Source: Roseburia sp. (lineage in GTDB: Bacteria > Bacillota > Clostridia > Lachnospirales > Lachnospiraceae). From it: DNA of 64,000 nucleotides. The stretch is from contig JAGBEG010000010.1 of NCBI GenBank assembly GCA_017937095.1, positions 720,836 through 784,835 on the forward strand, read 5' to 3'. The position numbers and the translations under genes are program-made. Shown piece after piece: positions 33,727-42,661 of the stretch (position 1 is the first letter of the stretch; each line of letters begins with the position of its first letter). The notes beneath the pieces are model-generated. The model saw only the letters and a program-made list of their open reading frames with translations. It searched no databases and was not told where the DNA came from.

Positions 33727-35394
33727 CTATTCCGGAAGCTGCAAAATCGCACCGCGGTTGCCCGAGGTCACAAGAGATGCATATCTCTTCAGATAGCCTG
33801 TCGTCACCTTCGGCTCTCTCGGCTGCCATTTTGCCTTTCTCGCCGCAAGCTCCTCGTCCGAAACCGCAAGTTCAAGCTTCATTTCCGGAATATTGATCTT
33901 AATGATATCGCCCTCTTCTACCAGCGCGATCGGTCCGCCCACTGCCGCCTCCGGTGAAACATGTCCGATGGAAGCGCCGCGGCTTGCACCGGAGAATCTT
34001 CCGTCCGTAATCAGGGCAACGGAAGAACCGAGTCCCATTCCTGCGATTGCGGAGGTCGGATTTAACATCTCACGCATACCAGGACCGCCCTTCGGTCCCT
34101 CATAGCGGATGACAACGACGTCGCCGGCTACGATCCTGCCGCCTTTAATCGCAGCAATCGCATCCTCCTCACAGTCAAAGACTCTCGCAGGTCCCTCATG
34201 TACCATCATCTCGTCACAGACTGCGGAACGCTTTACCACACTGCCGTCCGGTGCAAGGTTGCCCTTTAATACGGCAAGTCCGCCCGTCTTACTGTATGGG
34301 TTGTCGACCGGACGGATGACCTCCGGATTCTTGTTGACCGCGTTCGCAATGTTCTCACCGACTGTCTTTCCGGTAACGGTCATGCAGTCCGTATGGAGCA
34401 GTCCGATGTCTGCCAGCTCCTTCATAACGGCATAGACGCCGCCCGCCTCGTTCAAATCCTCCATGTAGGTAGGGCCTGCAGGCGCCAGATGACACAGGTT
34501 CGGCGTCTTCTCGCTGATCGGATTTGCAAAAGCTATATCAAAATCAAAGCCGACTTCATGTGCAATTGCCGGAAGGTGCAGCATACTGTTCGTCGAACAG
34601 CCAAGCGCCATATCTACGGTCAGCGCGTTTAAGATAGCTTCCTTCGTCATAATATCTCTCGGACGGATGTTCTTCTCGTACATCTCCATGACAGCCATGC
34701 CCGCGTGCTTTGCAAGCTTGATTCTCTCGGAGTATACCGCCGGAATCGTTCCGTTGCCGCTAAGTCCCATACCGAGCGCCTCGGTCAGGCAGTTCATGGA
34801 ATTTGCCGTATACATACCGGAACAGGAACCGCAGGTCGGACATACCTTTTCCTCATATTCCCGCACTTCATCCTCCGTCATCGTGCCCGCCGCATAAGAG
34901 CCGACCGCCTCAAACATCGAGGAAAGACTGCGCTTCTTCCCCTGCACATGTCCGGCAAGCATCGGGCCGCCCGATACAAATACCGTCGGCACATTGATGC
35001 GCGCTGCCGCCATCAAAAGCCCCGGCACGTTCTTGTCGCAGTTCGGAACCATAACAAGCGCGTCGAACTGATGCGCAAGCGCCATACACTCTGTGGAATC
35101 CGCGATCAGATCGCGGGTCACGAGCGAATACTTCATGCCGATATGTCCCATTGCAATACCGTCGCAGACTGCAATCGCCGGAAATACGACCGGGACACCG
35201 CCTGCCTCTGCAACGCCAAGCTTTACCGCATTGACGATCTTATCCAGATTCATATGACCCGGGACGATCTCATTGTAGGAGCTTACGATGCCGACCATCG
35301 GCTTATGCATTTCTTCCTCTGTAAATCCCAGCGCGTTAAAAAGACTTCTATGGGGCGCCTGCTGCATCCCCTTTTTTACATTATCACTTTTCAT
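33727..35394 (-). CDS. ilvD: Dihydroxy-acid dehydratase
   Basis: About 555 residues from the ATG at 35394 ([18 protein letters not shown]). The frame is open 17 codons upstream without site. The iron-sulfur ligands are seen in PNCDKNVPG and [16 protein letters not shown]; the C-terminal part has [19 protein letters not shown]. Makes 2-keto acids for valine and isoleucine. Between leuB and ilvB on the same strand. Confidence 0.97.
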   Translation of the reverse strand: MKSDNVKKGMQQAPHRSLFNALGFTEEEMHKPMVGIVSSYNEIVPGHMNLDKIVNAVKLGVAEAGGVPVVFPAIAVCDGIAMGHIGMKYSLVTRDLIADSTECMALAHQFDALVMVPNCDKNVPGLLMAAARINVPTVFVSGGPMLAGHVQGKKRSLSSMFEAVGSYAAGTMTEDEVREYEEKVCPTCGSCSGMYTANSMNCLTEALGMGLSGNGTIPAVYSERIKLAKHAGMAVMEMYEKNIRPRDIMTKEAILNALTVDMALGCSTNSMLHLPAIAHEVGFDFDIAFANPISEKTPNLCHLAPAGPTYMEDLNEAGGVYAVMKELADIGLLHTDCMTVTGKTVGENIANAVNKNPEVIRPVDNPYSKTGGLAVLKGNLAPDGSVVKRSAVCDEMMVHEGPARVFDCEEDAIAAIKGGRIVAGDVVVIRYEGPKGGPGMREMLNPTSAIAGMGLGSSVALITDGRFSGASRGASIGHVSPEAAVGGPIALVEEGDIIKINIPEMKLELAVSDEELAARKAKWQPREPKVTTGYLKRYASLVTSGNRGAILQLPE

Positions 35395-35539
35395 CCTGCC
35401 TATTTCCTTTCGCAAAATATATTCACCGCCTGTAACAGCCCGCACTTCCGGTCAGACTGTTACCGCTGCTTTCTCTTTGTATCCGCACAAAAGGCGGACT
35501 ACATATCTGCTTCTTAGGTCTGTCAGATTTTCTTATCCG

Positions 35540-36640
35540 TCAGATTCTCTCACAGATCAGATCGCCCATTTGAACCGTGCCCACCTGCACGACTTCCGCC
35601 TTCTTATTCTCTTCCTGCGGCATTATGTCGATCGTGCGGTAGCCGTCCTTTAATACCTGCTTTACCGCCTGCTCTACCGCGTCCGCTTCCTCATCGAGAT
35701 CGAAGCTGTACCGGAGCATCATCGCCGCACTCAAGATCGTGGCGATTGGATTTGCGATTCCCTTGCCTGCAATATCCGGCGCAGAACCGCCGCTCGGCTC
35801 ATAGAGCCCGAATTTTGTATCGTTTAAGCTGGCGCTTGAGAGCATTCCGATGGAACCGGTCACCATGCTCGCCTCATCCGACAGGATGTCCCCGAACATA
35901 TTCTCTGTTAAAATTACGTCGAACTGCCTGGGGTCCTTTACGAGCTGCATCGCGCAGTTATCGACAAGCATATGCTCATATGTCACTTCCGGATAATCCG
36001 CCGCGATCTCCTCGACAATCTTTCGCCACAGTCTCGAAGAATCCAGCACGTTGGCTTTGTCCACGCTCGTGACCTTCTTTCTCCGCTTCATCGCAATATC
36101 AAAGCCGCGCTTTGCAATTCTGCGGATCTCGTTCTCATTATAGGTAAGCGTGTCGGTCGCCGTCATAACGCCGTCAACCGCTTCCGTTTTTCTCTCTCCA
36201 AAATAGAGTCCGCCTGTCAGTTCGCGCATGATCATCATATCAAAGCCGTCTCCGATAATGTCATCACGGAGCGGACACGCCTGCTTTAACTCTTCATATA
36301 AATAAGCCGGTCTTAAATTTGCAAACAGATGCAAGGACTTGCGAAGCTTTAAAAGTCCTGCCTCCGGGCGCTTCTCGGGCGGAAGCTTATACCAGGGCGA
36401 CGTCGATGTATTTCCTCCGATGGAACCCATCAGCACCGCATCGGAAGCCTTTGCCGCTGCAATCGCTTCGTCTGTCAGTGGAACTCCTGTCGCATCGATG
36501 GAACAGCCTCCCATCAAAATCTCTTCGTAGTGAAACATATGCCCGTATTTCGCGCCGACAGCATCCAATACCTTCTTCGCCTCCGCCACGATCTCAGGAC
36601 CAATCCCGTCGCCGGAAATCACGCCAACTTTGTACTCCAT
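35540..36640 (-). CDS. leuB: 3-isopropylmalate dehydrogenase
   Basis: 366 residues. Starts KVGVISGDGIGPEIVAEAKK; family sites include the RELTGGLYFGER loop, the Asp-rich metal site region (NMFGDILSDEASMVTGSIGM) and the NAD site EPSGGSAPDIAGKGIANPIA. Leucine synthesis. First gene of the leuB-ilvD-ilvB run, with a promoter about 95 bp upstream. No T-box or leader peptide is seen in the short leader. leuA, leuC and leuD are not in the window. Confidence 0.97.
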   Translation of the reverse strand: MEYKVGVISGDGIGPEIVAEAKKVLDAVGAKYGHMFHYEEILMGGCSIDATGVPLTDEAIAAAKASDAVLMGSIGGNTSTSPWYKLPPEKRPEAGLLKLRKSLHLFANLRPAYLYEELKQACPLRDDIIGDGFDMMIMRELTGGLYFGERKTEAVDGVMTATDTLTYNENEIRRIAKRGFDIAMKRRKKVTSVDKANVLDSSRLWRKIVEEIAADYPEVTYEHMLVDNCAMQLVKDPRQFDVILTENMFGDILSDEASMVTGSIGMLSSASLNDTKFGLYEPSGGSAPDIAGKGIANPIATILSAAMMLRYSFDLDEEADAVEQAVKQVLKDGYRTIDIMPQEENKKAEVVQVGTVQMGDLICERI

Positions 36641-36734
36641 GATTCTAATCCCTCTCTCTTCCCTTTTCGTCTGCCTGCACAGGATTATCTTGTATTTACT
36701 TTAGTGCATTACTAACAGACAGTATTTAAATTCT

Positions 36735-36763
36735 ATAATAATGTATCTCGGGAAACAATGCAA
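36735..36763 (-). promoter_or_regulatory. Promoter of the leuB-ilvD-ilvB run
   Basis: TTGCAT (36758-36763), 17-bp spacer, TATTAT (36735-36740), minus strand. Confidence 0.6.
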
Positions 36764-36794
36764 CCTCTGGTTCTATTTTTCTTTTTCATAGACT

Positions 36795-39029
36795 TTATAA
36801 CTTATTCTTATATCTTCGTTTCTTAACTATCACTCCAATTAATACCAGCAGGGTAAGAAGCGAAACGATCTCTGCCAGTCTCCAGAGCAGAGGTTCTCGA
36901 AAATACACCTCGATTTCCCCCTGATACCCGGGCGGAAGCACGACTGCAAGAATCGCGTGATCTCCCTGCTTTGTCGCAAGCTCCGTGCCGCTGGCTCGGT
37001 CGATTGCGACATAGCCCTTATATGCCAGATACGGAACTACAATCTGCGATTCAGCGCCCGACTGATTCTCTACATAGAAAATATAACGTCCGTCATCCAT
37101 TGTAACGCTCTGCAGGCTGACCCCTTCCCCCGGATAGAACTGGTTGTCCGCCATTCTCCCTTTATCCGCAGCCTCCGGCAGATATTCCCCGTTAATGACC
37201 GCCTCAATCGTATGAATGCCGTCCGTTCCCGTCACTATTTTCGCCGGAAGCGTTGACATCAGCTTCGCTGTCATCTGGGAAGAACCGACGAGAATGAGCA
37301 CGCCAAACGTCACCGCGGCAATCCGCTTCCACTCTGCGGAAGAAATAGTTCCCAGATTGCGGATTGCGTAACCGCCGAGCAATGCTCCCGATACCGTTCC
37401 GATCATCAGAAATCTCCACGCGAACTGAAATGTCGTAAGCGCCCTGCCGATGACCGGAATCCTTCCGACCGCCTCCCACGGGAAGAACCAGCAGGACATC
37501 ACAAGGCTTAAGCACATTATGACCGCAAGCCCGCACTGCTCCCTCCAGTCAGCCGTGCCGTACTGCTCCTTAATACGCGTCCTGTAAAACAGCGCTTCCC
37601 ATAGAAACAGAAATAAAACGAGCATTAACGGCAATCCCATGGTAAGCGACATATCCCCGCCGGTTCCCACATACAGCGGCTGTGAGTGTGTTCCCCCATA
37701 ATGAAAGCCCTGAAACAACTGCGCGACAAAAAGCCCCTGCTCCTGCATGGTCTTTCCATATGCCACATCCGACACAAGCATATCCTGATGCAGCATATAA
37801 TCCACCAACGGCACAAGAAAGTTCAAATTGAGCAGAATCGTGACAACCGCGGTCCCGATCAGAAGGCGCAGATGCTTCCATATCTTCTTTGCATGAAACA
37901 GCACATAGACGCCCGAAAAGAGAATCGCCATCTCAAAGCTTAAGCAATGCGACTGCAGGATTGCCGTGTAGCCGACAATCAGACAGCACACGCCACGTCT
38001 CCGCTTCGCCGCCTCCTCATCCGCCAGGAAGGAAAGCCCCGCAAAAATGAGCGGCAGAAATGCCATCGCGGTATACTCCCCGACCGCGCACCTGTAATAC
38101 ACATTTAAAATCCGGTACAGCGACAGCGTATAAAGACCCGCTCCCAAAAGCCCCGTTTTCCGGCTTCCCGTCATGCGCGACACCGCATAATAGGAGGTTC
38201 CCGCCGTCACCATCTGGATAAAAAAGACATAGACCTTGTAAGCATCCTGCAGCATAAAGCCCGCCAGCCGCAAAACCGCAGGAAAATAAAGAAGCAGATC
38301 GCCGTACATGACAGAGACCGGATAGCCGTAGCCGTTCAGCCAGTTCTGCTGCATCCGCACCGGAAACTGACCCGCCGCAAGCCCCTGGGCAAGTCCCTCG
38401 ATCCGCATCAGATGAAATTCCAGATCCTGTTCTCCCGCCAGATAGTTGACGAACAGCGGAACCGATGCGAAGAGCACAATGAGAAAAAGCCCGAAAGCAA
38501 TCTGCTTTTGTTCTGCATCAAAGCGTTCCAGAATACGCTTTTCTCTTGCAAGCAGCACAAGATCCAGCAGAAGGAAAAGGCAAAAAAGCAAAAAGCCATC
38601 CCTCATATCCATACGGCGTGTTTCCGCTATCGTGACAGATGAAATATGAACCGAAGGGACCTCCTGTATGTAGGACGCAGGCTCAACGGAAAACTGCTCC
38701 GTCGGCTCATTCAGATAAAACTCTACCGTCCTTTGGTTCTTCTCCCTTAAGAGCTCCACTTCTTCTCCCTGATACCTTCCATGCGAAGTCTCCGCCACCA
38801 TCTGGCAATACGCAAAGTCCTCCGCCGCCGTGTAATCCACCGTAATCAGATAACTGCCTCTGGGCAGCGGAATCTTCGTCTCTCCGACCGGAAGCCCGTC
38901 GCTCTCCTGATAAGTTCCGATATACCGCTCGTCAAAAAGACATTTGTGTGCCATGAATATAAGCAGCAGAACTTCTACGGCAAGAAGCGCCATAAAAATC
39001 CACCGCTTTTTCATTTTCACATCTTCCAT
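36795..39029 (-). CDS. Large polytopic membrane protein with PTPS-related domain
   Basis: About 744 residues from the ATG at 39029 (AGGAG seven bases upstream); a TTG two codons earlier is possible. One N-terminal helix (about 10-28), an extracellular beta-rich domain (about 35-140), then some 12 membrane helices from about 145 to 560, an extracellular C-terminal domain, and a last helix near 715-735 before a basic tail KKRRYKNK. EQDLEFHLMRIEGLAQGLAA followed by QFPVRMQQNWLNGYGYP is the pattern of the membrane PTPS-related family (PF10131), a GT-C-like group of unknown function. Possibly a cell-envelope sugar or lipid transferase; the acceptor is unknown. Confidence 0.75.
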   Translation of the reverse strand: MEDVKMKKRWIFMALLAVEVLLLIFMAHKCLFDERYIGTYQESDGLPVGETKIPLPRGSYLITVDYTAAEDFAYCQMVAETSHGRYQGEEVELLREKNQRTVEFYLNEPTEQFSVEPASYIQEVPSVHISSVTIAETRRMDMRDGFLLFCLFLLLDLVLLAREKRILERFDAEQKQIAFGLFLIVLFASVPLFVNYLAGEQDLEFHLMRIEGLAQGLAAGQFPVRMQQNWLNGYGYPVSVMYGDLLLYFPAVLRLAGFMLQDAYKVYVFFIQMVTAGTSYYAVSRMTGSRKTGLLGAGLYTLSLYRILNVYYRCAVGEYTAMAFLPLIFAGLSFLADEEAAKRRRGVCCLIVGYTAILQSHCLSFEMAILFSGVYVLFHAKKIWKHLRLLIGTAVVTILLNLNFLVPLVDYMLHQDMLVSDVAYGKTMQEQGLFVAQLFQGFHYGGTHSQPLYVGTGGDMSLTMGLPLMLVLFLFLWEALFYRTRIKEQYGTADWREQCGLAVIMCLSLVMSCWFFPWEAVGRIPVIGRALTTFQFAWRFLMIGTVSGALLGGYAIRNLGTISSAEWKRIAAVTFGVLILVGSSQMTAKLMSTLPAKIVTGTDGIHTIEAVINGEYLPEAADKGRMADNQFYPGEGVSLQSVTMDDGRYIFYVENQSGAESQIVVPYLAYKGYVAIDRASGTELATKQGDHAILAVVLPPGYQGEIEVYFREPLLWRLAEIVSLLTLLVLIGVIVKKRRYKNKL

Positions 39030-39064
39030 TTCCAAACTCCTGTTTCTCCTCCGTATATATAGAA

Positions 39065-39091
39065 AAAAGGCTATAATTCCTATAGCCTTTT
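39065..39091 (-). terminator. yajC terminator
   Basis: 11-bp stem AAAAGGCTATA / TATAGCCTTTT with a 5-base loop and T-rich tail on the minus strand, 8 bp after the yajC stop. Confidence 0.8.
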
Positions 39092-39098
39092 CATCCGC

Positions 39099-39416
39099 TT
39101 ATTCCGCTGCCTCTTCCGGCTTCTCTACTGCAGAAATCGCCGCCTTCTGCATCGGGATACGGCAGTTCTTATTACTTCCGAACTCAACGATCACCGTGTC
39201 GTCTGCAATGTCAATGACCGTTCCGTAAAATCCGCTTGTGGTGAGTACTGTATCTCCAACCGCAAGTTCTGAAAGCATCGCATTTTTCTTCTTCTGCTCC
39301 TTCTGCTGTGGGCGAACCATGAAAAAGTACATGAATGCAAATAAAACCACCAGCCAAAGAATCATGCTTCCCCAGCCCGCTGCCGCAGAAGCCTCTGTTG
39401 CCAAAATTGATAACAT
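39099..39416 (-). CDS. yajC: Preprotein translocase subunit YajC
   Basis: 105 residues. One membrane helix (about residues 17-36, MILWLVVLFAFMYFFM) followed by RPQQKEQKKKNAM and the conserved VGDTVLTTSGFYGTV, all diagnostic of YajC. Accessory part of the SecDF-YajC complex. Follows tgt as in most bacteria, but has its own promoter. Acidic tail. Confidence 0.96.
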   Translation of the reverse strand: MLSILATEASAAAGWGSMILWLVVLFAFMYFFMVRPQQKEQKKKNAMLSELAVGDTVLTTSGFYGTVIDIADDTVIVEFGSNKNCRIPMQKAAISAVEKPEEAAE

Positions 39417-39472
39417 CGTATTTCCTCCTAAACCATTACTTCAAATACCTGCGTAATTTGACGCTATAGACC

Positions 39473-39501
39473 ATTGTACACAAAACCCGCGCATTCGGCA
39501 A
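39473..39501 (-). promoter_or_regulatory. yajC promoter
   Basis: TTGCCG (39496-39501), 17-bp spacer, TACAAT (39473-39478), minus strand, in the 173-bp gap after tgt. Confidence 0.6.
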
Positions 39502-39530
39502 GCTTTTCCGGTGAATTTCTTAAGAATTTG

Positions 39531-39560
39531 TAACAGTTCATCCTTCCGGCTGAACTGTTA
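39531..39560 (-). terminator. Hairpin after tgt
   Basis: Perfect 10-bp stem TAACAGTTCA / TGAACTGTTA with a 10-base loop, about 30 bp after the tgt stop. No T-tract, so it may be a processing site and not a terminator. Confidence 0.5.
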
Positions 39561-39589
39561 TGGAATTTCTCCGAGACTTCCCCGGATTC

Positions 39590-40735
39590 TTATATTTCCT
39601 TTGCGCGGTTGATCTGCCCCATGCCGTAAAGCTTTTCCTCCTTGTAAGACTTAAAGTTTCCGGCATCGAGCGCATCCCTGATCTCCTCCATCATTGTGTT
39701 GTAGAAATAGAGATTGTGCAGAACGCAAAGGCGCATTCCTAACATCTCCTTCGCCTTTAAGAGATGGCGGATGTATGCCCGGCTGTAACGGCGGCACGTC
39801 GGACAGCCGCAGCCCTCCTCGATCGGGCGCATATCCTTTTCATATTTCTGATTGAAGAGATTGATCTTGCCCTGATTCGTGTAGACATGCCCGTGCCTTC
39901 CGTTCCGTGAGGGATACACGCAGTCAAAAAAGTCGATGCCGCGCTCCACGCCCTCTAAGATATTAGCGGGCGTTCCCACGCCCATCAGGTATGTCGGCTT
40001 ATTGACCGGAAGATGCGGTACTGTCTCATCTAGGATATGGTACATCTCCTCATGCGTCTCGCCGACCGCCAGTCCTCCGACGGCATAGCCGTCAAGTTCC
40101 ATCTCGGAAATCCGCTTTGCGTGGTCGATGCGCACGTCCGCTAAAATCGCCCCCTGATTGATGCCAAAGAGCATCTGATGCGGATTTACCGTGTCGGGAA
40201 GCGCATTTAAGCGCTCCATCTCCTTCTTGCATCGTTCCAGCCAGCGCGTTGTGCGCGCCACCGAATCCTCCACATATTTGCGCTCCGCGAGAGCCGGGGG
40301 ACACTCATCGAACGCCATCGCAATCGTAGAACCGAGATTCGACTGAATCTGCATACTCTCCTCCGGTCCCATGAAAATCTTTGCCCCGTCGATATGGGAG
40401 TGGAAATAGACGCCCTCCTCCTTGATCTTGCGGAGTCCCGCTAAAGAAAACACCTGAAATCCGCCGGAATCCGTTAAGATCGGACGGTTCCATGACATGA
40501 ACTTATGCAGTCCGCCGACCTCCTTAATGAGCTTATCACCTGTGCGCACATGCAGATGATAGGTGTTCGACAGCTCCACCTGACATTTGATCTGCTCCAA
40601 ATCCTCCGTGGACACTGCCCCCTTGATTGCCGCAACGGTTCCTACATTCATAAACACCGGCGTCTGGATATCTCCGTGCACCGTATGAAACACGCCTCTC
40701 TTCGCGCGTCCTTCCTGTTTTAACAATTCATACAT
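39590..40735 (-). CDS. tgt: tRNA-guanine transglycosylase
   Basis: 381 residues. TIM barrel with the nucleophile and binding Asp residues in LTDSGGFQVFSLAGLR (near 90) and FDCVYPSRNGRHG (near 265); zinc site CGCPTCRRY with later C and H (MRLCVLHNLYFY). Exchanges guanine 34 for preQ1 in tRNA with GUN anticodons, a queuosine step. 72 bp after aroA, upstream of yajC. Confidence 0.97.
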   Translation of the reverse strand: MYELLKQEGRAKRGVFHTVHGDIQTPVFMNVGTVAAIKGAVSTEDLEQIKCQVELSNTYHLHVRTGDKLIKEVGGLHKFMSWNRPILTDSGGFQVFSLAGLRKIKEEGVYFHSHIDGAKIFMGPEESMQIQSNLGSTIAMAFDECPPALAERKYVEDSVARTTRWLERCKKEMERLNALPDTVNPHQMLFGINQGAILADVRIDHAKRISEMELDGYAVGGLAVGETHEEMYHILDETVPHLPVNKPTYLMGVGTPANILEGVERGIDFFDCVYPSRNGRHGHVYTNQGKINLFNQKYEKDMRPIEEGCGCPTCRRYSRAYIRHLLKAKEMLGMRLCVLHNLYFYNTMMEEIRDALDAGNFKSYKEEKLYGMGQINRAKEI

Positions 40736-40799
40736 ATTTCTCTGTTACTCTCTTTCCGCTTCTATTTTCTGTTCTATTTCTTATCCTGTCCTATGCTTC

Positions 40800-40862
40800 C
40801 CGCTCCGTCAGACTGTGTTTTCCGCTCTGTCAGACTGTGCTTCCCGCTCTGTCAGACTGTCC
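40800..40862. repeat. Three tandem 22-bp repeats at the aroA stop
   Basis: Copies beginning CCGCTCCGTCAGACTGT, CCGCTCTGTCAGACTGT and CCGCTCTGTCAGACTGT start at 40800, 40822 and 40844. Two copies lie inside the aroA frame and encode its last residues (SLTEREAQSDRAENTV); the stop codon is in the third, so the repeats have lengthened the protein tail. Confidence 0.8.
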
Positions 40863-42178
40863 AGAAGCGTAAAATAATTCTCAAATGTCTTTTTGCAGCA
40901 TCCGGGATTGTCGATATAAATGCCGTCCGTGCGAAGTCCGATCAGTGAAAATGCCATCGCCACACGGTGATCCTCATACGTCTCCACAACGCCCCCTGTC
41001 GGTGTTCCGGGATAAACGGTAACCGCGTCCGCCTCTTCCTTGCAGCGGATTCCAAGCTTCGTAAGCTCTGCCACAATCGCATGAATGCGGTCACATTCCT
41101 GCCCTCTGATATGCCCGATGCGCTCCATGCGCACAGGACTGTTGGCAAACGGCGCGATTGCAGCCAGCGTCAGCGCCTGATCGGAAAAGTCGTTCATGTC
41201 CACCGTGATTCCGGAAAGCTCCCCCGCACACGGTCCCGTCACTTCGATTCCTGCCTCCCGCTCCGCGACCGTACAGCCCATCTGCTCTATGACGCCGAGG
41301 AATTTCAAATCCCCCTGCGTGTTGTCCCGGCGGATATTCTTTACCAATGCGCGCCCTCCGGTGATCGCCGCTGCGGCGTAGAAATAACACGCCGCCGACA
41401 TATCCGGTTCCACCACATAAGAAGCTCTGCGGTAGACCGCATTCTTCTGCACGTCATAATTTCTTCCGTCAAATGCTACCAAAACGCCGAACTCCTCCAT
41501 CATTTTGCGCGTGATGCGGATGTAAGAGCCGTCCGTCTTCTCACTGGTAATCTGAATGTGAAGTCCCTGGGGTATCATCGGCGCAATCAGAAGCAGCGCG
41601 CTTAAGAACTGGGTACTCTTACTGATGTCGAGCGAAAGATCGATTGGAAACCGGACTCCCTGCCCCATCTGCGCTTCCTGTTCTCTCTGCTCCTTCGTCC
41701 GGTATCTGCATCCCCGGATACGCACCGGAAGATGTCCCTCCTTCTCCAGAAATGTAATCGCCGCTCCCGCATCCGAAAGCAGTTCGAACAGCTCCGCCAT
41801 CGGACGGCGCTTCATCTGCTCCGACGCCTGTATCGTATAGGTTCCGTCCGAAAAGCCCAGCATTGCGGTAAGAAACCGCGCTGCCGTTCCGGCGCTCCCC
41901 ACATGAATCTTTGCTTCCTTTACGGGAATCGTACCGCCGCAGCCTGTGACCGTGACCTTTTTCTTCTCTTCCTCTATCTCCAAGGCAAAGCCAAGCGCCG
42001 TAAGACACGCGAGGAAATGTCTGGAATCGTCGGAAAAGAGCACGCCTTCCACCGCGACCGTTCCCTCGGACAGCGCCGCCAGAAGAAGCGCCCGGTTCGT
42101 CATACTCTTAGAGCCGGGGACTTCCACCGTCCAATTGATTGGCTTGTCTGTTTTTTTTACAAGGTATTGTTCTGCCAT
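40808..42178 (-). CDS. aroA: 3-phosphoshikimate 1-carboxyvinyltransferase (EPSP synthase)
   Basis: 456 residues from the ATG at 42178 (AGGAGACAAT upstream). The open frame reaches 42262, but that part is repeat DNA. Signatures: VEVPGSKSMTNRALLLAAL (shikimate phosphate and PEP site, near 19-37), GTAARFLTAMLGF and YEDHRVAMAFSLIGL near the end. Joins shikimate-3-phosphate with PEP on the way to chorismate. Divergent from aroC, which takes the next step. Its tail is extended by tandem 22-bp repeats. No clear promoter is visible because the upstream DNA is repeat material. Confidence 0.96.
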   Translation of the reverse strand: MAEQYLVKKTDKPINWTVEVPGSKSMTNRALLLAALSEGTVAVEGVLFSDDSRHFLACLTALGFALEIEEEKKKVTVTGCGGTIPVKEAKIHVGSAGTAARFLTAMLGFSDGTYTIQASEQMKRRPMAELFELLSDAGAAITFLEKEGHLPVRIRGCRYRTKEQREQEAQMGQGVRFPIDLSLDISKSTQFLSALLLIAPMIPQGLHIQITSEKTDGSYIRITRKMMEEFGVLVAFDGRNYDVQKNAVYRRASYVVEPDMSAACYFYAAAAITGGRALVKNIRRDNTQGDLKFLGVIEQMGCTVAEREAGIEVTGPCAGELSGITVDMNDFSDQALTLAAIAPFANSPVRMERIGHIRGQECDRIHAIVAELTKLGIRCKEEADAVTVYPGTPTGGVVETYEDHRVAMAFSLIGLRTDGIYIDNPGCCKKTFENYFTLLDSLTEREAQSDRAENTV

Positions 42179-42194
42179 ATTGTCTCCTGTATTA

Positions 42195-42405
42195 TTTACT
42201 CCGCTGTGCCCAGCCCGCAAGCAGAGCTCGCGGGCTCTTTGCTTCGCACTATCAAGCCTCAAAATAATTTACTCCGCAGTGCCAGCCCGCAAGCAGAGCT
42301 CGCGGGCTCTTTGCTTCGCACTATCAAGCCAAAAATAATTTACTCCGCAGTGCCAGCCCGCAAGCAGAGCTCGCGGGCTGAGTGCTTCGCACTATCAAGC
42401 CAAAA
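42195..42405. repeat. Three tandem 71-73-bp hairpin repeats (left part of copy 2)
   Basis: Units begin TTTACTCCGC at 42195, 42268 and 42339 (periods 73 and 71). Each holds GTGCC, then a hairpin AGCCCGC / GCGGGCT around GAGCTC, then TTCGCACTATCAAGCC. They form the left part of the larger element ending at 42462. Confidence 0.8.
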
Positions 42406-42462
42406 AGGAACAAATATCCACGTGCAAGCACGGATATTTGTTCCTTTCCGGCTTGGCACTGC
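42203..42462. repeat. Structured intergenic repeat, copy 2, with expanded left arm
   Basis: Same plan as 28133-28271: GCWGTGCC at the left (three times through tandem expansion), a central hairpin with a perfect 13-bp stem (GGAACAAATATCC at 42407-42419 with GGATATTTGTTCC at 42432-42444) around the shared decamer GTGCAAGCAC, and GGCACTGC (42455-42462) followed by TCATT. It fills the aroA-aroC divergent region. Confidence 0.65.
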
Positions 42463-42481
42463 TCATTTTATCACATTTCTA

Positions 42482-42510
42482 TTGCGGCGCAAAGTCAAAT
42501 CTTTTATAAT
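42482..42510 (+). promoter_or_regulatory. aroC promoter
   Basis: TTGCGG (42482-42487), 17-bp spacer, TATAAT (42505-42510). Transcription should start near 42517, giving a leader of about 145 bases. Confidence 0.6.
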
Positions 42511-42511
42511 G

Positions 42512-42540
42512 TAAAAAGCAACTCCGCTGGAGTTGCTTTT
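42512..42540 (+). terminator. Hairpin with T-tract at the start of the aroC leader
   Basis: AAAAAGCAACTCC-GCT-GGAGTTGCTTTTT: perfect 8-bp GC-containing core extended by A-T pairs. It sits at or just after the predicted transcript start, so it may be a 5' stabilising hairpin or an attenuator. Confidence 0.65.
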
Positions 42541-42635
42541 TAACGAGGGACCGCTAGGTCTCGAGTCTTTTTTAACGAGGGACCGCTAGGTCTCAAGTCT
42601 TTTTTAACGAGGGACCGCTAGGTCTCGAGTCTTTT
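42536..42635 (+). repeat. Three tandem 32-bp hairpin/T-tract repeats in the aroC leader
   Basis: Units TTTTTTAACGAGGGACCGCT + AGGTCTCGAGTC, with TAACGAGGG at 42541, 42573 and 42605. In RNA, GGGACC pairs with GGUCUC around a GCUA loop, followed by GAGUC and a U-tract. A partial fourth unit (GAACGAAGG) runs into the ribosome-binding region. Confidence 0.8.
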
Positions 42636-42661
42636 GAACGAAGGATTACAGGAGGCAGATT

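Noticed and set aside
41732-42514. 260-residue + strand frame opposite aroA
   Set aside because: It is the antisense of aroA plus the intergenic repeats; long only because of GC-rich codon bias and repeat structure.
42536-42635. CRISPR array
   Set aside because: Three units of 32 bp follow each other without unique spacers and no cas gene is near; each unit is a hairpin plus T-tract.
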